Of a DNA stretch of 64,000 nt, positions 28,253 through 38,420 are shown one piece after another. The notes under the pieces are model-generated. The model saw nothing but the letters and a program-made list of their open reading frames with translations, ran no database searches and was not told the origin of the DNA. The stretch's first letter is position 1, and the number at the start of each line of letters is the position of its first letter. A program made the translations under genes and the position numbers. Source of the DNA: Ditibartonella choladocola (GTDB lineage Bacteria; Pseudomonadota; Alphaproteobacteria; Rhizobiales; Rhizobiaceae); the NCBI RefSeq assembly GCF_002007565.1, contig NZ_CP015625.1:62001-126000 (forward strand), written 5' to 3'.

Positions 28253-28730
28253 GGCAAAGCCGTATAAAATCCGGACATTTCAACCATATATCGAATCGCA
28301 ATGACGGCAATTCGCGATCCGGTTCCCGTTTCAGGTCTAAGAGCTGAGTCGACATAACAACTGGGCGAACATGGGAGTTGGCCCGGCATAAGAGTTTGCA
28401 GCCTATAAGGGCAGTTTTAAAAATAATGAATCGGCGGATTTTTTTAAAAAGATGTGCACAAAATCAGGTGGCGGCTTTTTGACAGGCAGGAAAAGCCACA
28501 GTCGTCCGGCATCTGTGCACTTTTGAGATAATGTACCGATCAAAATGACATAAACGCGTAATATTGCACATAACCGTCGGTTCCATTAAACTTGAAACAT
28601 ATGGCAGAGTGGATGGAATTCTTGCATCTCGATCTTCAACAGGATAGGAACAAGCTACCAGTAGTGCTCGTTGATGATGCTTCTACTTATCTGTTACTAG
28701 AGGCAGTCATTTAAAAAGGTTCGGCTATTT
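28253..28730 (+). other. Structured leader region with a 37-codon ORF before the MsbA-like gene
   Basis: No annotated-size gene. A nested fold lies at about 28449-28527: GTGCAC (28456-28461) with GTGCAC (28517-28522) outside, and GTGG plus CTTTT pairing with AAAAG plus CCAC inside. A short ORF, 28601-28714 (MAEWMEFLHLDLQQDRNKLP and 17 more residues), ends 16 bases before the exporter's ATG. Its ribosome site is weak. Either a real small protein or a leader peptide; undecided. Confidence 0.4.
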
Positions 28731-30554
28731 ATGGCTAAAAAGAAACAGTTATCATCATTTGATAAAAGACTGATTGTTCGTTTGCTGCATGATAATTTCC
28801 GCAAACATGCATTCTGGTATATTTGCGCAATCATATCAATGCTCGTCATATCTGCTACGACCGGCGCAAGTGCCTGGATTATGCGTGATGTGGTCAATCA
28901 CATCATCGAAGCAAATGATTTCAAGGTCATTGCGATGGTTTCGACCGGAGTGGCGGTTATCTTTATTATCAAAGGATTTTCCACTTTTGCGCAGACCTAT
29001 TTTTTGAGTAAGGCAGGAAACAGTATCGTTGCAGAACAACAGCGCCGTATTTATTCGCGCCTTATGCAACAAGGTGTTGCTTTCTATCAGAATACGTCTT
29101 CATCCGATCTGCTTGTGCGTGTAACGCAAAATGCAAATGCTGCTCGCAACATTATCGATACGATTGTAACCACGTTTGTACGTGATCTTTTTTCGGTTAT
29201 CAGCCTTCTTGCAGTGATGCTCTATCAGAATTTTCTACTCAGCATTGTCGCTTTGGCGGTTGGCCCTATCGCTTTTATCGGGGTCCGTCAGGTTTTGAAG
29301 CGCGTTCGCGGGTTAATGGAAAAGGAACTCTCTTCCATTGCTGAAATCATTAAGGTTATGCAGGAAACAACAATCGGCATTCGTGTCATTAAAGCTTTCT
29401 CGCTCGAAGAGCTGATGAAACGGCGCATGAATAAGGCGATTACCGATGTCGAAGTACGTTCAAACGGCATTGCCAAGCTGGAAGCTGCAACCAGTCCGAT
29501 TATGGAAACTCTTGCCGGTATTGCAATTGCTGTTGTTATTTGTTTTTCCGGTTATATGGCGACGCAAAGAGTTGGCGTTCAAGGCGAGCTGATGTCATTT
29601 ATTGTCGCACTCCTTCTGGCCTATGAACCGGCAAAGCGGGTTGCCAATGTGCGTGTCAAAATTGAATCAGGCATGATCGGTGTGCGTATGATGTTTGAAA
29701 TTCTCGATCATCCGCTTACCCTTATGGAAAAAGAAAATCCGGTTGATCTTGACCGCTCGAAGGGCGATGTCCGGCTTGAACATGTCGGCTTTTCCTATGT
29801 GAAGGATCACATGGTTCTGCATGACATTACTCTTGATATTCCGGCAGGAAAGATGACGGCATTGGTCGGGCCTTCCGGATCGGGTAAATCGACAATGATT
29901 AACCTTATCATGCGCCTGTATGATCCGCAGGAAGGCCGCATTCTGATTGATGGTCAGGATATTCGTGATGCCAGTTTCAAATCATTGCGCGAATTGATGT
30001 CCTATGTCGGGCAAGATACGTTTCTTTTCCAAGGCACTGTCCGCTATAACATCGGGTTAGGGCGCGAAGGGGCGACCGAAGAAGAAATAGAGGAAGTTGC
30101 CAAGCTTGCCAATGCACATGATTTTATTATGGAACTGCCAGACGGTTACGATACCGATGTCGGTGATAATGGCGGCAATCTTTCGGGTGGTCAAAAACAG
30201 CGTATTGCTATCGCACGCGCTATGTTGCGCAATAGTGAAATTCTGATACTGGACGAGGCGACAAGTGCTCTCGACTCGGAATCCGAATCGTTAATCAAGG
30301 AAGCTTTGGCACGTTTGACCACCAACCGCACAACCATTGTCATAGCCCACAGGCTTTCGACAATTTCGCGTGCCGACAAAATTGTTGTTATGAAAAACGG
30401 CAGGATTGTCGAACAGGGAACCCAGCATCAATTGTTGAAGATTGAAGGCGGCCTTTATAAGCACCTCCATGATTTACAGTTCAAAGATCCCGATTTCGAC
30501 GATATTGATCATGTCGAGGATTCATCACAAGATCAGAAAAAAATTGCCAAATAA
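28731..30554 (+). CDS. msbA: ABC exporter, MsbA/lipid A type (fused membrane and ATPase domains)
   Basis: 607 aa half-transporter. Six membrane helices in residues of about 20-330, then the ATPase with Walker A GPSGSGKST near residue 384, signature NLSGGQKQR near 483, Walker B ILILDEATSALD and the H-loop VIAHRLS. Such proteins flip lipid A-core or other lipids from the inner leaflet of the inner membrane. A lipid A role fits the lptCAB genes later in the window but is inference; a multidrug or peptide exporter is the alternative. AAGG precedes the ATG. Confidence 0.88.
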   Translation: MAKKKQLSSFDKRLIVRLLHDNFRKHAFWYICAIISMLVISATTGASAWIMRDVVNHIIEANDFKVIAMVSTGVAVIFIIKGFSTFAQTYFLSKAGNSIVAEQQRRIYSRLMQQGVAFYQNTSSSDLLVRVTQNANAARNIIDTIVTTFVRDLFSVISLLAVMLYQNFLLSIVALAVGPIAFIGVRQVLKRVRGLMEKELSSIAEIIKVMQETTIGIRVIKAFSLEELMKRRMNKAITDVEVRSNGIAKLEAATSPIMETLAGIAIAVVICFSGYMATQRVGVQGELMSFIVALLLAYEPAKRVANVRVKIESGMIGVRMMFEILDHPLTLMEKENPVDLDRSKGDVRLEHVGFSYVKDHMVLHDITLDIPAGKMTALVGPSGSGKSTMINLIMRLYDPQEGRILIDGQDIRDASFKSLRELMSYVGQDTFLFQGTVRYNIGLGREGATEEEIEEVAKLANAHDFIMELPDGYDTDVGDNGGNLSGGQKQRIAIARAMLRNSEILILDEATSALDSESESLIKEALARLTTNRTTIVIAHRLSTISRADKIVVMKNGRIVEQGTQHQLLKIEGGLYKHLHDLQFKDPDFDDIDHVEDSSQDQKKIAK

Positions 30555-30752
30555 TTCGGGTTCGTTTGAAATTCCGGTTCTATTCGGCATTGTTCATCTC
30601 TATCAGATGCAAAATAATGCGATCACTGATTTGTCCGGTTGAATTGGCTTTCTTTCAAAAATACTCTAAATTGGTAGGGTGGGAGAGCAATTGGCTCCTA
30701 CCCAAGCCATTTTATAGATGTTTTAAATGTTTCTCGCCAAAGGAAAACCATT

Positions 30753-31766
30753 ATGAAAGCCGTCGGATATTTCGAGAATTTGCCGATTACTGATGATCGG
30801 TCTTTGCAGGATTTCGATTTGGAAATGCCGGAAATCGGCGATTACGACCTTCTGGTTGCGGTGAAGGCTGTTTCGGTCAATCCGATTGATGTGAAAACGC
30901 GCCAGACCGGTAAACCATTCGACGGTAGCCCACGAATTTTAGGGTTTGATGCGTCCGGCATTGTGCAAAAACTTGGTAAAAATGTTACCGGTTTTCACGA
31001 GGGAGATGAAGTTTTTTATGCCGGTGCTATCAACCGGCAAGGTTCAAACAGTGAATTTCAAGCTATTGATAGCCGCCTTGTTGCACTTAAACCGGAAAGT
31101 CTTGATTTCAAGACGGCGGCTGCTATGCCGCTCACATCGCTCACCGCTTACGAAATGTTGTTTGACCGCATTGATATTTTGAAACCGGTTCACAATGGCA
31201 AAAATGCCCTTTTGATGATTGCCGGTGCTGGTGGAGTGGGTTCGATAGCCATTCAATTGGCTCGCCAACTCTCCGATGTTGAAATTATTGCAACCGCTTC
31301 CCGCCCGCAATCACAGGAATGGGCGTTAAAAATGGGAGCGCATCACGTCATTGACCACACAAAAGATTTTGCTCCACAACTTGAAAAGATCGGCTTCCCC
31401 AATCCGTCATTCATTTTTTCGACAGCAAATTCCGACGGTTATTTACCTCAATATGTCAATATTATCGCACCCGAAGGACGACTTGGTCTTATTGATGGAC
31501 CGAAAACATTTGATATTAACCCGCTAAAGATGAAAAGCGTTTCGGTTCATTGGGAATCAATGTTTACTCGTTCCATGTTCGTGACAGACGATATTGCGCG
31601 CCAAGGACAAATTCTGCATCATGTCGCGCAATTGATCGACGAGAAAAAGCTTGTTCCCACGCTTTCAAAGGTTTTGTCGCCAATCAATGCTGCCAATTTG
31701 AGAGAAGCCCACCGTTTGATCGAAACGCACCGCTCGGTCGGCAAACTTGTCGTTGAAGGTTTTTAA
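30753..31766 (+). CDS. Zinc-type alcohol dehydrogenase-like / quinone oxidoreductase
   Basis: 337 aa MDR-family protein. N-terminal GroES-like fold (VKAVSVNPIDVKTRQTG near residue 39), then the Rossmann fold with AGAGGVGSIAIQLARQL near residue 152. The catalytic Cys/His zinc ligands of true alcohol dehydrogenases are absent, so it is probably an NADPH:quinone or enone reductase. AAAGGA lies 9 bases before ATG 30753. Stand-alone, followed by a bidirectional terminator. Confidence 0.9.
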   Translation: MKAVGYFENLPITDDRSLQDFDLEMPEIGDYDLLVAVKAVSVNPIDVKTRQTGKPFDGSPRILGFDASGIVQKLGKNVTGFHEGDEVFYAGAINRQGSNSEFQAIDSRLVALKPESLDFKTAAAMPLTSLTAYEMLFDRIDILKPVHNGKNALLMIAGAGGVGSIAIQLARQLSDVEIIATASRPQSQEWALKMGAHHVIDHTKDFAPQLEKIGFPNPSFIFSTANSDGYLPQYVNIIAPEGRLGLIDGPKTFDINPLKMKSVSVHWESMFTRSMFVTDDIARQGQILHHVAQLIDEKKLVPTLSKVLSPINAANLREAHRLIETHRSVGKLVVEGF

Positions 31767-31767
31767 T

Positions 31768-31794
31768 CGAATGGCGGGAAAAAACCGCCATTCA
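31768..31794. terminator. Bidirectional terminator between convergent genes
   Basis: AATGGCGG (31770-31777) pairs with CCGCCATT (31785-31792) over a 7-base loop GAAAAAA. It separates the oxidoreductase gene from the convergent deacylase gene; T-tracts are short on both sides. Confidence 0.65.
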
Positions 31795-31811
31795 AATTTA
31801 TATTCCGGATT

Positions 31812-32774
31812 TTATTCAACGAGCTTTCCCAGACGTACTGCCGTGTTACCTTTGCGGGCATGGCGCATTGACGGTTGAACGAGAATGCAATTGTCGTAAG
31901 GCGTTTTGATCTCTTCGTCACCATCATAGGCTATGATAGTGCCAGCTTTGCCGATCAGTTGCATGCCTTTAAAATTGTCGGAAAAACGGAAGTTATCTGT
32001 TTTGATTGTAACAGCTTCGGTAATATCAACCAGTTTCTGTTGTTGTGGAGCTGTTGGCAGGAGGTAATGTTCAACAGTTTTTCTATCAGCAATACCGGCA
32101 ACCATCAAAAATCGCGCAGCAACATCGAGAGCTGCGGGGTAGGCCTGTTTTTCAAAATGTTGACCCGATTCAAATAAAATTGCAGCCTTGCGACTTTGCG
32201 GATTGCCGAAATCGCCGTAATCACGCAGCCGTTTTCCTGCTTTATGGCCTTTGTCCATCACAATATATTCAGGAACACCGACTTGGCGGGCGAGATCTTC
32301 CCCTTTTTTAAGGTACCCCCCCATCATGATTGCCGGATCGGATTCATGCATAGAATGAAGATCCAGCAGCAGATCAACCTGATCGACAACGGGGCGTAAC
32401 GCACGCGCCCGACGCAATTCCAGACTGTCACGGGATCCATCAAGGGCTTCTTCGCTCCAGACGCGGTTCATATCTTCGTCAAGAAACCGCGTAGCATCGG
32501 GTGCATCGGGAGAAAATGCTTCATAGGCGGCAACATTGGCAAAACCCAAAGTAAGTGTACCACGTTCGGGTTTGAATTTGTCGCGCAAGAGCTTGTCGAC
32601 AACCAATGCGCCGCTGATTTCGTTGCCATGGATGAGCGACATAATCATAGCGTGTTTACCGGGATGCCCCGACTTGAACTGATAAACATAATCGACCCCG
32701 CAATTACCTTGTTTCCACGCTGACAGGTCGGGGAACGGCAATTCGATCGGATATTGTTCGAGATTGGTATTCAT
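31812..32774 (-). CDS. Succinylglutamate desuccinylase/aspartoacylase-family protein
   Basis: 320 aa. M14-like zinc hydrolase: the ligand pair His and Glu is in SLIHGNEISG near residue 49, and the third ligand in LLLDLHSMHES near residue 138. Family members remove succinyl or acetyl groups from amino acids (succinylglutamate, N-acetylaspartate). The gene follows an MHS permease by 4 bases on the same strand, so the pair probably takes up and deacylates one compound. Not in an ast operon, so succinylglutamate is only one possibility. Confidence 0.88.
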   Translation of the reverse strand: MNTNLEQYPIELPFPDLSAWKQGNCGVDYVYQFKSGHPGKHAMIMSLIHGNEISGALVVDKLLRDKFKPERGTLTLGFANVAAYEAFSPDAPDATRFLDEDMNRVWSEEALDGSRDSLELRRARALRPVVDQVDLLLDLHSMHESDPAIMMGGYLKKGEDLARQVGVPEYIVMDKGHKAGKRLRDYGDFGNPQSRKAAILFESGQHFEKQAYPAALDVAARFLMVAGIADRKTVEHYLLPTAPQQQKLVDITEAVTIKTDNFRFSDNFKGMQLIGKAGTIIAYDGDEEIKTPYDNCILVQPSMRHARKGNTAVRLGKLVE

Positions 32775-32778
32775 GATC

Positions 32779-34101
32779 TTAACTGAAATCCTTGTTTTTA
32801 TCTGTCGCTTTATGGCGACGAGCCAATAGGAGGATTGATATCAGGCTCAGAAGAACCGTGGACATGACGTAAAAGCTTGGCGACATGTTGTTATGCGTAG
32901 TCTGAATAAGCCAAGTTGCTATCAGCGGTGCAAAACCGCCGAAAATAGTGACCGACAGATTGTAACTGACTGCAAGACCGGTACTTCTCACATTGGTCGG
33001 GAAAATCTCGGCGATAAGTGCAGGTATTGCCGCAAGGCCGCACGCCAGAAGAAAACCGACAAAAGCCTGTACCGCAAAGAGTACCGCAGGTGTAGGCATT
33101 GCGTTAAGAATATAGAATAGCGGCCAGGATGTAACACCAAGAAATACGAATGAAATAGCGACGATCCGGATACGTCCGAACCGGTCGGAAATCGTGCCGA
33201 CCATCGGCGAGACGATTAACAGCATAAATCCGGTAATCACTGCACCGATGAAAGAAAAAGTTTCGGGTAAATGCAATTGTTTGATCGCATAGGTCGGCAT
33301 ATAAATTTTATGTACGTAATTGAATGCAGTTGCCGCAGCTACAACTCCAATGCAAAGCAGAATATCATGCCAATTATATTTGAAGAGATCGTGTAGAGGC
33401 GTATTTTTCGGGCGATTGGATTTGACAGTCTCGAAATCGGCTGTTTCGGCAACACCGCGGCGTATATAAAAGCCGATCGGACCGATTAACAAACCAAAGG
33501 CAAAGGCAAGACGCCAACCCCATGAATTAAGCTGTTCGGGAGAAAGAAGAGCAAATAGCAGGGCACTTAAACCGGCTGCAAAAACGGTTGCCAGCCCTTG
33601 TGTCGACATCTGGAAACTGGCAAAAAATCCACGTTTGTCAATTCCGGCATGTTCTACCATAAAAGCAACAGACGAACCGAATTCCCCGCCGGTTGAAAAT
33701 CCTTGTAACATGCGGGCTATGATGATGATAAGCGGGGCCAGAATTCCGATGGTTTCATAAGTAGGACAAAAGGTTATCATTGCAGTGCCGATAACCATCA
33801 GCGAGATGGAAAGAGACATAGACGCTTTCCGTCCGGCTTTATCGGCATAGCTTCCCAATACGATCGAGCCGAGTGGGCGGGTGATAAATGATATACCGAA
33901 TGTTCCGACAGCAATCAGCAATGATACGGCACTGTCCTTATTCGGGAAGAATAAATTCCCGATTGTAATCGCAAAATAACCATAGATCAGAATATCATAG
34001 AATTCCAATGCATTACCGGCACTTGCGGCAGCAAATTCGCGCCAGTGTTCCTTGATGCTTTGCCGGATTGACCGGTTACCTTCGCTAGCTTGATGCCCCA
34101 T
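32779..34101 (-). CDS. MHS-family (metabolite:H+ symporter) MFS permease, second locus
   Basis: 440 aa from ATG 34101, chosen for GAGGGGG just upstream; the longer frame would start at a TTG (34158). Twelve predicted membrane segments, MFS motif GSYADKAGRKASMS near residue 90, MHS stretches AASAGNALEFYDILIYG near residue 23 and ARMLQGFSTGGEFG near residue 130. Upstream on the same strand is a decayed LysR gene that may once have regulated it. Confidence 0.92.
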   Translation of the reverse strand: MGHQASEGNRSIRQSIKEHWREFAAASAGNALEFYDILIYGYFAITIGNLFFPNKDSAVSLLIAVGTFGISFITRPLGSIVLGSYADKAGRKASMSLSISLMVIGTAMITFCPTYETIGILAPLIIIIARMLQGFSTGGEFGSSVAFMVEHAGIDKRGFFASFQMSTQGLATVFAAGLSALLFALLSPEQLNSWGWRLAFAFGLLIGPIGFYIRRGVAETADFETVKSNRPKNTPLHDLFKYNWHDILLCIGVVAAATAFNYVHKIYMPTYAIKQLHLPETFSFIGAVITGFMLLIVSPMVGTISDRFGRIRIVAISFVFLGVTSWPLFYILNAMPTPAVLFAVQAFVGFLLACGLAAIPALIAEIFPTNVRSTGLAVSYNLSVTIFGGFAPLIATWLIQTTHNNMSPSFYVMSTVLLSLISILLLARRHKATDKNKDFS

Positions 34102-34273
34102 TTTCCCCCTCGCCGGTTTCAGGTTTTTCAAAAATTCGTCCAAGCCGAATACAGTCAAGACCGCCTTTATATTATTTAAACGGATATTTCACGCAATAAA
34201 ACGTGTATATGACCGGTTTTTAACAACCAGTTTTATCAATTTCCAAACCGGAATGAGGTAAATATACTTGTGC

Positions 34274-35155
34274 TTATTTTAAACGGTCGTCGACATAATA
34301 AGCCCATATTTTATCAACGATCGGATGGTTTGAAAATTTTTTACGATAAAGAGCAATGTCCCCTGCGACATAAGCCATGCAAAATTTTCAATTTCCACAA
34401 TCAGCCCGCTATCTATTGCCGGTTTACATAGTTGATAGGGGGTAGAAAGGACATACCAGTACCGGTAGCTTTTAGCCCGACCAAGGAACTGAAAGAGTGG
34501 GTTTCATGCACGCCATGCAAATTCGGCTTGTCATCCAAGCTTGCGATATGACGGGCGATAATCGTTTTCAAGGTTGGCGGTAAAAAACAAAAATGGATCA
34601 GGCTGTTCTGTCATTCCGGTCAATATCGGGCTTTCCGTTTTTATCAACAACACTGACGGGAACCAGTGTTTCATGTGCAATTGTCAATCAATTGAACTTC
34701 TTCGGATTGGCGCGCAGTCTCGTGATAACCGGAATAGGCCAATAAAAGATCTGCTTCATTATTTGCAAGCAAAAGAATTGCGCTTCCATGACTTCCGGCA
34801 ATGACACGGGTATGAAAAGTACCGGCTTTTTCATTTATTTCTTTATACCATTGCGGAAAAAACCTTATCGATAATGCTACACTTGTCGCTATTCCCGAAT
34901 CCGGTCGGGCATCATCTTTTTCGCGCGGCCACCCGTTTGTGAAACAGGCGGATTGTTCCCGATATATCGCCGCTTCCGGCATAATGACACCGTCGGGCAT
35001 CAATTCGACCGGTTTTTCCATTCAACGAGCCGAATTCCCACCCATTCTTCCGGAAGTTTTACGTCTCGCCCGAAAGCCGGACGGGTAACATGGTCGCTTC
35101 GGTGAAACCACAGGTGCGGGCGGGTTCAGGAAAATCTGTGGGCCACAACACCGGT
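34274..35155 (-). pseudogene. Decayed LysR regulator (YjiE/HypT-like)
   Basis: Minus-strand reading in alternating frames gives consecutive LysR pieces: HVTRPAFGRDVKLPEEWVG (end of the HTH and linker), PVELMPDGVIMPEAA, then an open frame (34671-35021) with SIRFFPQWYKEI and HTRVIAGSHGSAILLLANNE, then LKATGTGMSFLPP and the C-terminus HPIVDKIWAYYVDDRLK before a stop at 34274-34276. At least four frame changes and several stops break it; the N-terminal end near 35155 is approximate. The order and spacing match one full-length gene. It lies upstream of the permease/deacylase pair. Confidence 0.85.
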
Positions 35156-35171
35156 ATGATAATTTTTTTCT

Positions 35172-36026
35172 TTAATCCGGACGGCGATAACAAGTCGGTT
35201 GGGCGTGATGAAGGGCTATGCGTGCAATAGCTTGATCGAGGGGTTCTGTTTTCACATCCATTGATGCGCCATTGGCATGAATAAGCGTTCCGGAATCAAT
35301 CATAATGGCTACATGACCTTTCCAGAAGACGAGATCGCCGCGTTTGAGGCCGTCATCCGGCGAAATATTTTTTCCGATTGTTGCCTGCTGCATATCGGTA
35401 TCGCGCAAGACTGTTCGCCCCGTCATCATCATCGCAAGTTGCACAAGGCCTGAACAATCAATTCCCAAACCACTTTTGCCCCCCCAAAGATAGGGCGTGT
35501 GAATGAAAGACTCTGCTATCGTCACATAATCATCTGCCACCGTGGTGACAGGCATGATATGGTTGAAAACAACAAAACCTCCGTTATCAAGCTTCGCATA
35601 ACGGGTGCCGCGTGTTTCGGCCTCTGCAACCACGCTGATGCGGCTTCCCATGGATAAAGGGCTAATCATGGGGCTGCGCAAGTCCGCATCACGATATTGG
35701 AAAGTGCGTGGCACGTTCACCCGATGGGTGGGTTGATTACCAATAGAACCGATTTTTGACTGTTCTACGTAACCGACATAGCCATCTTGTTGGGCTTGAA
35801 CCCAGCAAAAGCCGTTTTTTTCTTCAAAGACTTTTACATTCTCGCCGAAGAGACATTCGCTTTGGCGTTCTGAGAGCGCGTCCGGAATTTTGTAAAGAGC
35901 AGCAACAGGTGCGACAATGCGCTTCAAAGAACCGGCCACAAAGCGGGATGCCTCCACTTTGCCACGCAAAGCTTCGTCGGCAAGGTCGGGGCGATAGGCA
36001 TGAAGACGCGGGTCAAGTTTATCCAT
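35172..36026 (-). CDS. NlpC/P60 cell-wall hydrolase with SH3 domains
   Basis: 284 aa from ATG 36026, which shares one base with the stop of the aminopeptidase gene. Residues of about 35-155 are SH3b-like; the C40 peptidase domain has the catalytic Cys in GIDCSGLVQLAM near residue 195 and His in GHVAIMIDSGTLIHANG near residue 243. Such enzymes cut peptidoglycan stem peptides (gamma-D-Glu to diaminopimelate). No signal peptide is visible, so it may act on recycled muropeptides in the cytoplasm. Last gene of the his-coaA chain. Confidence 0.9.
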   Translation of the reverse strand: MDKLDPRLHAYRPDLADEALRGKVEASRFVAGSLKRIVAPVAALYKIPDALSERQSECLFGENVKVFEEKNGFCWVQAQQDGYVGYVEQSKIGSIGNQPTHRVNVPRTFQYRDADLRSPMISPLSMGSRISVVAEAETRGTRYAKLDNGGFVVFNHIMPVTTVADDYVTIAESFIHTPYLWGGKSGLGIDCSGLVQLAMMMTGRTVLRDTDMQQATIGKNISPDDGLKRGDLVFWKGHVAIMIDSGTLIHANGASMDVKTEPLDQAIARIALHHAQPTCYRRPD

Positions 36027-37417
36027 CAAAGACCTTTCAGAATTGTATAAAGAGCACGAATCCCTTGGGCTTCACCACCAATCGGGAAAGCGGGCTTTTC
36101 GGCCGGTGTCCAGCCATAAATATCAAAATGTGCCCAGTTTGCCGCCTGATCGACGAATTTCTGTAAAAACAAAGCAGCCGTAATAGAGCCGGCAAATCCA
36201 TCCGTTGTTACATTGTTGAGATCGGCAATGCGGGAGGCAAGTTTTTTCTGATAAGGTTTCCAGAGTGGCAATTGCCATAACGGATCCTGAATTTCCATTG
36301 AAATGCGGGAGATTTTTTGACCAAGATTTTCATTGTTGCAATAAAAGGGCGGGACATCAGGTCCCAATGCGACACGTGCCGCACCGGTCAAGGTTGCCAT
36401 GTCGAAAAGATAATCCGGTTTTTCCTCGTCGCCAAAGGCGAGCGCATCCGCCAGAATAAGTCGCCCTTCAGCATCGGTATTGCCGATTTCGACAGTCAAC
36501 CCCTTTCTGCTTTTTAAAACATCACCGGGCCGAAAAGCATTTCCGGAAATCGAATTTTCAACAGCAGGAACGATAAGTCGCAACCGGATGGGGAGTTTTG
36601 CATCCATAATAAGGCGGGCAAGCCCCATGACATTGGCAGCTCCGCCCATATCTTTTTTCATCAATAACATGCCATTTGCGGATTTTATATCAAGGCCACC
36701 ACTATCGAATGCCACTCCTTTTCCCACCAATGTCACTTTTGGATGGTTCTCGTCTCCCCAGCGGAGGTCGATAATACGCGGGGCTACCGAGCCGGCACGC
36801 CCGACAGCGTGAACCATCGGGAAATTTTGTTTGAGAAGATCATCTCCCCAAATACTTGTAACAGTCGCGCCGTAAGTTCTTCCCAATTGGCGTATTGCTT
36901 CCTCGATTGTGTCGGGCTCCATGTCATTGGTCGGCGTATTGATGAGATCGCGAACAAGAAATGTTGTTTCAACAAGACGTTCCAGTTCATCTTTATCAAT
37001 ATTGTCAGGAAGGGTGAATTTAAGTTTTTTTTGTGCTTTTGTCTGGAGATAGCGGCGGAATTTATAACTTCCTAACCCAAGTCCCAGAAAAAGATTAAGC
37101 GGGTTTTCCGGCAAATTTTCAAAATGCCATTCACCTTCCGGCAATTGTTTGAACAAATTTCCGGTTATAAAGGCATCGCTACCGTCGCCCGCTCCGAGGT
37201 AGGCTCTGGAAGCTATCCCGTCATTATCGGGAACCACCAATATGTCACCGCTTTTGCCGGTGAAGTGATTGGCTTTTGCCCACGAGCCTGCAACAGTGTC
37301 TTCGGAAGCAAAGGAGAAATCATTTTCTGCGACCAGAATGATCGGGTGGCTGTGTTCGGATTGTTCTGTTGTAAATTCAATCGGGCAAGATGTTATCGGA
37401 GCCAATATTCGCGACAT
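36026..37417 (-). CDS. Leucyl aminopeptidase family protein (M17)
   Basis: 463 aa, shorter than classical PepA because the N-terminal DNA-binding-type domain is reduced. The two-zinc site is complete: VGKGVAFDSGG near residue 230, MKKDMGGAANV, and NTDAEGRLILADAL near residue 310. It cleaves N-terminal residues from peptides in the cytoplasm. It follows coaA by 7 bases and overlaps the NlpC/P60 gene, so peptide salvage and wall-peptide turnover are expressed together. Confidence 0.92.
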   Translation of the reverse strand: MSRILAPITSCPIEFTTEQSEHSHPIILVAENDFSFASEDTVAGSWAKANHFTGKSGDILVVPDNDGIASRAYLGAGDGSDAFITGNLFKQLPEGEWHFENLPENPLNLFLGLGLGSYKFRRYLQTKAQKKLKFTLPDNIDKDELERLVETTFLVRDLINTPTNDMEPDTIEEAIRQLGRTYGATVTSIWGDDLLKQNFPMVHAVGRAGSVAPRIIDLRWGDENHPKVTLVGKGVAFDSGGLDIKSANGMLLMKKDMGGAANVMGLARLIMDAKLPIRLRLIVPAVENSISGNAFRPGDVLKSRKGLTVEIGNTDAEGRLILADALAFGDEEKPDYLFDMATLTGAARVALGPDVPPFYCNNENLGQKISRISMEIQDPLWQLPLWKPYQKKLASRIADLNNVTTDGFAGSITAALFLQKFVDQAANWAHFDIYGWTPAEKPAFPIGGEAQGIRALYTILKGL

Positions 37418-37424
37418 AATTCAC

Positions 37425-38420
37425 CTATAATTTTCTAAGCGCAACATATTCCACCAGATGATCGCTACCCTTGTGCAAGATAAGATCGGCACGTGGCCGT
37501 GTTGGTAAAATATTTTCTTCAAGATTTTTCAGATTGATTGTGTTCCACAAATTTTCGGCAACCGCCATCGCTTCCTGTTCGGTCATTTTTGAATAACGAT
37601 GGAAAAATGATTGGGGATTCTGGAAAGCTGTGAGCCGGAAACGGCGGAACCGCTCCATATACCAGTGGCGGATAATTTCGGTTTTTGCGTCAATATAAAT
37701 AGAAAAATCGAAAAAGTCGGAAACGAATGGTACGGCTTTTCCATCACGCGGCAAATCCCTGACCTGAAGCACGTTAATACCTTCGACAATAAGAATATCC
37801 GGCCGGTCGACAACAATCTGCTCGTTTGGCAAAACATCATAGGCCGCGTGGGAGTAAAGCGGTGCTACTACGTCACCCATGCCTGCTTTGATTGCGGAAA
37901 GGAAACGTAAAAGTTTGCCGACATCATAGGAATCAGGAAAGCCTTTTCTATCCATCCTGTTTTCTGCTCGTAAAACCGCATTCGGGTAAAGAAAACCGTC
38001 TGTTGTTATCAGGTCAACTTTGGGGCTGGATGGCCAACGTTTGAGGAGTTCTTGCAAAATGCGGGCGGTGGTTGATTTACCAACCGCAACCGAACCCGCA
38101 ATACCTATGATGAACGGTGTTTTAGCTGTGTCTTGTGTGCGCAAGAAACGTTTGCGTTTTTGAAACAGCATCTGGATTGCTTCGACATGGGTCGAAAGCA
38201 GGCGGGAAAGGGAAAGATAAATGCGTTGCACTTCATGAAGATCAATCGGATCACCGATGGAACGCAATCGCTTGACCTCGTCAAAGGTCAGGGTCAGTGG
38301 CGTATCGGCACGAAAGACAGACCATTCATAGGCAGTAAAAATGCTATAGGGCGAATAACGGCCGAAAACAAAATCACCGAGGTCGCCGGATTGGTGAGTA
38401 GGCTCTGGTGTATCAACCAT
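37425..38420 (-). CDS. coaA: Pantothenate kinase, type I
   Basis: 331 aa from ATG 38420, which overlaps the hisE stop by 8 bases; a longer frame (to 38492) would run deep into hisE. P-loop [12 protein letters not shown] near residue 110, and the pantothenate-site stretch IVEGINVLQ near residue 215. CoaA phosphorylates pantothenate, the first and regulated step of coenzyme A synthesis. Location after hisE is the standard Rhizobiales order. Confidence 0.95.
   Translation of the reverse strand: MVDTPEPTHQSGDLGDFVFGRYSPYSIFTAYEWSVFRADTPLTLTFDEVKRLRSIGDPIDLHEVQRIYLSLSRLLSTHVEAIQMLFQKRKRFLRTQDTAKTPFIIGIAGSVAVGKSTTARILQELLKRWPSSPKVDLITTDGFLYPNAVLRAENRMDRKGFPDSYDVGKLLRFLSAIKAGMGDVVAPLYSHAAYDVLPNEQIVVDRPDILIVEGINVLQVRDLPRDGKAVPFVSDFFDFSIYIDAKTEIIRHWYMERFRRFRLTAFQNPQSFFHRYSKMTEQEAMAVAENLWNTINLKNLEENILPTRPRADLILHKGSDHLVEYVALRKL

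Noticed and set aside
34574-34804. 76-codon plus-strand ORF
   Set aside because: It is antisense to the LysR pseudogene, which explains the open frame.
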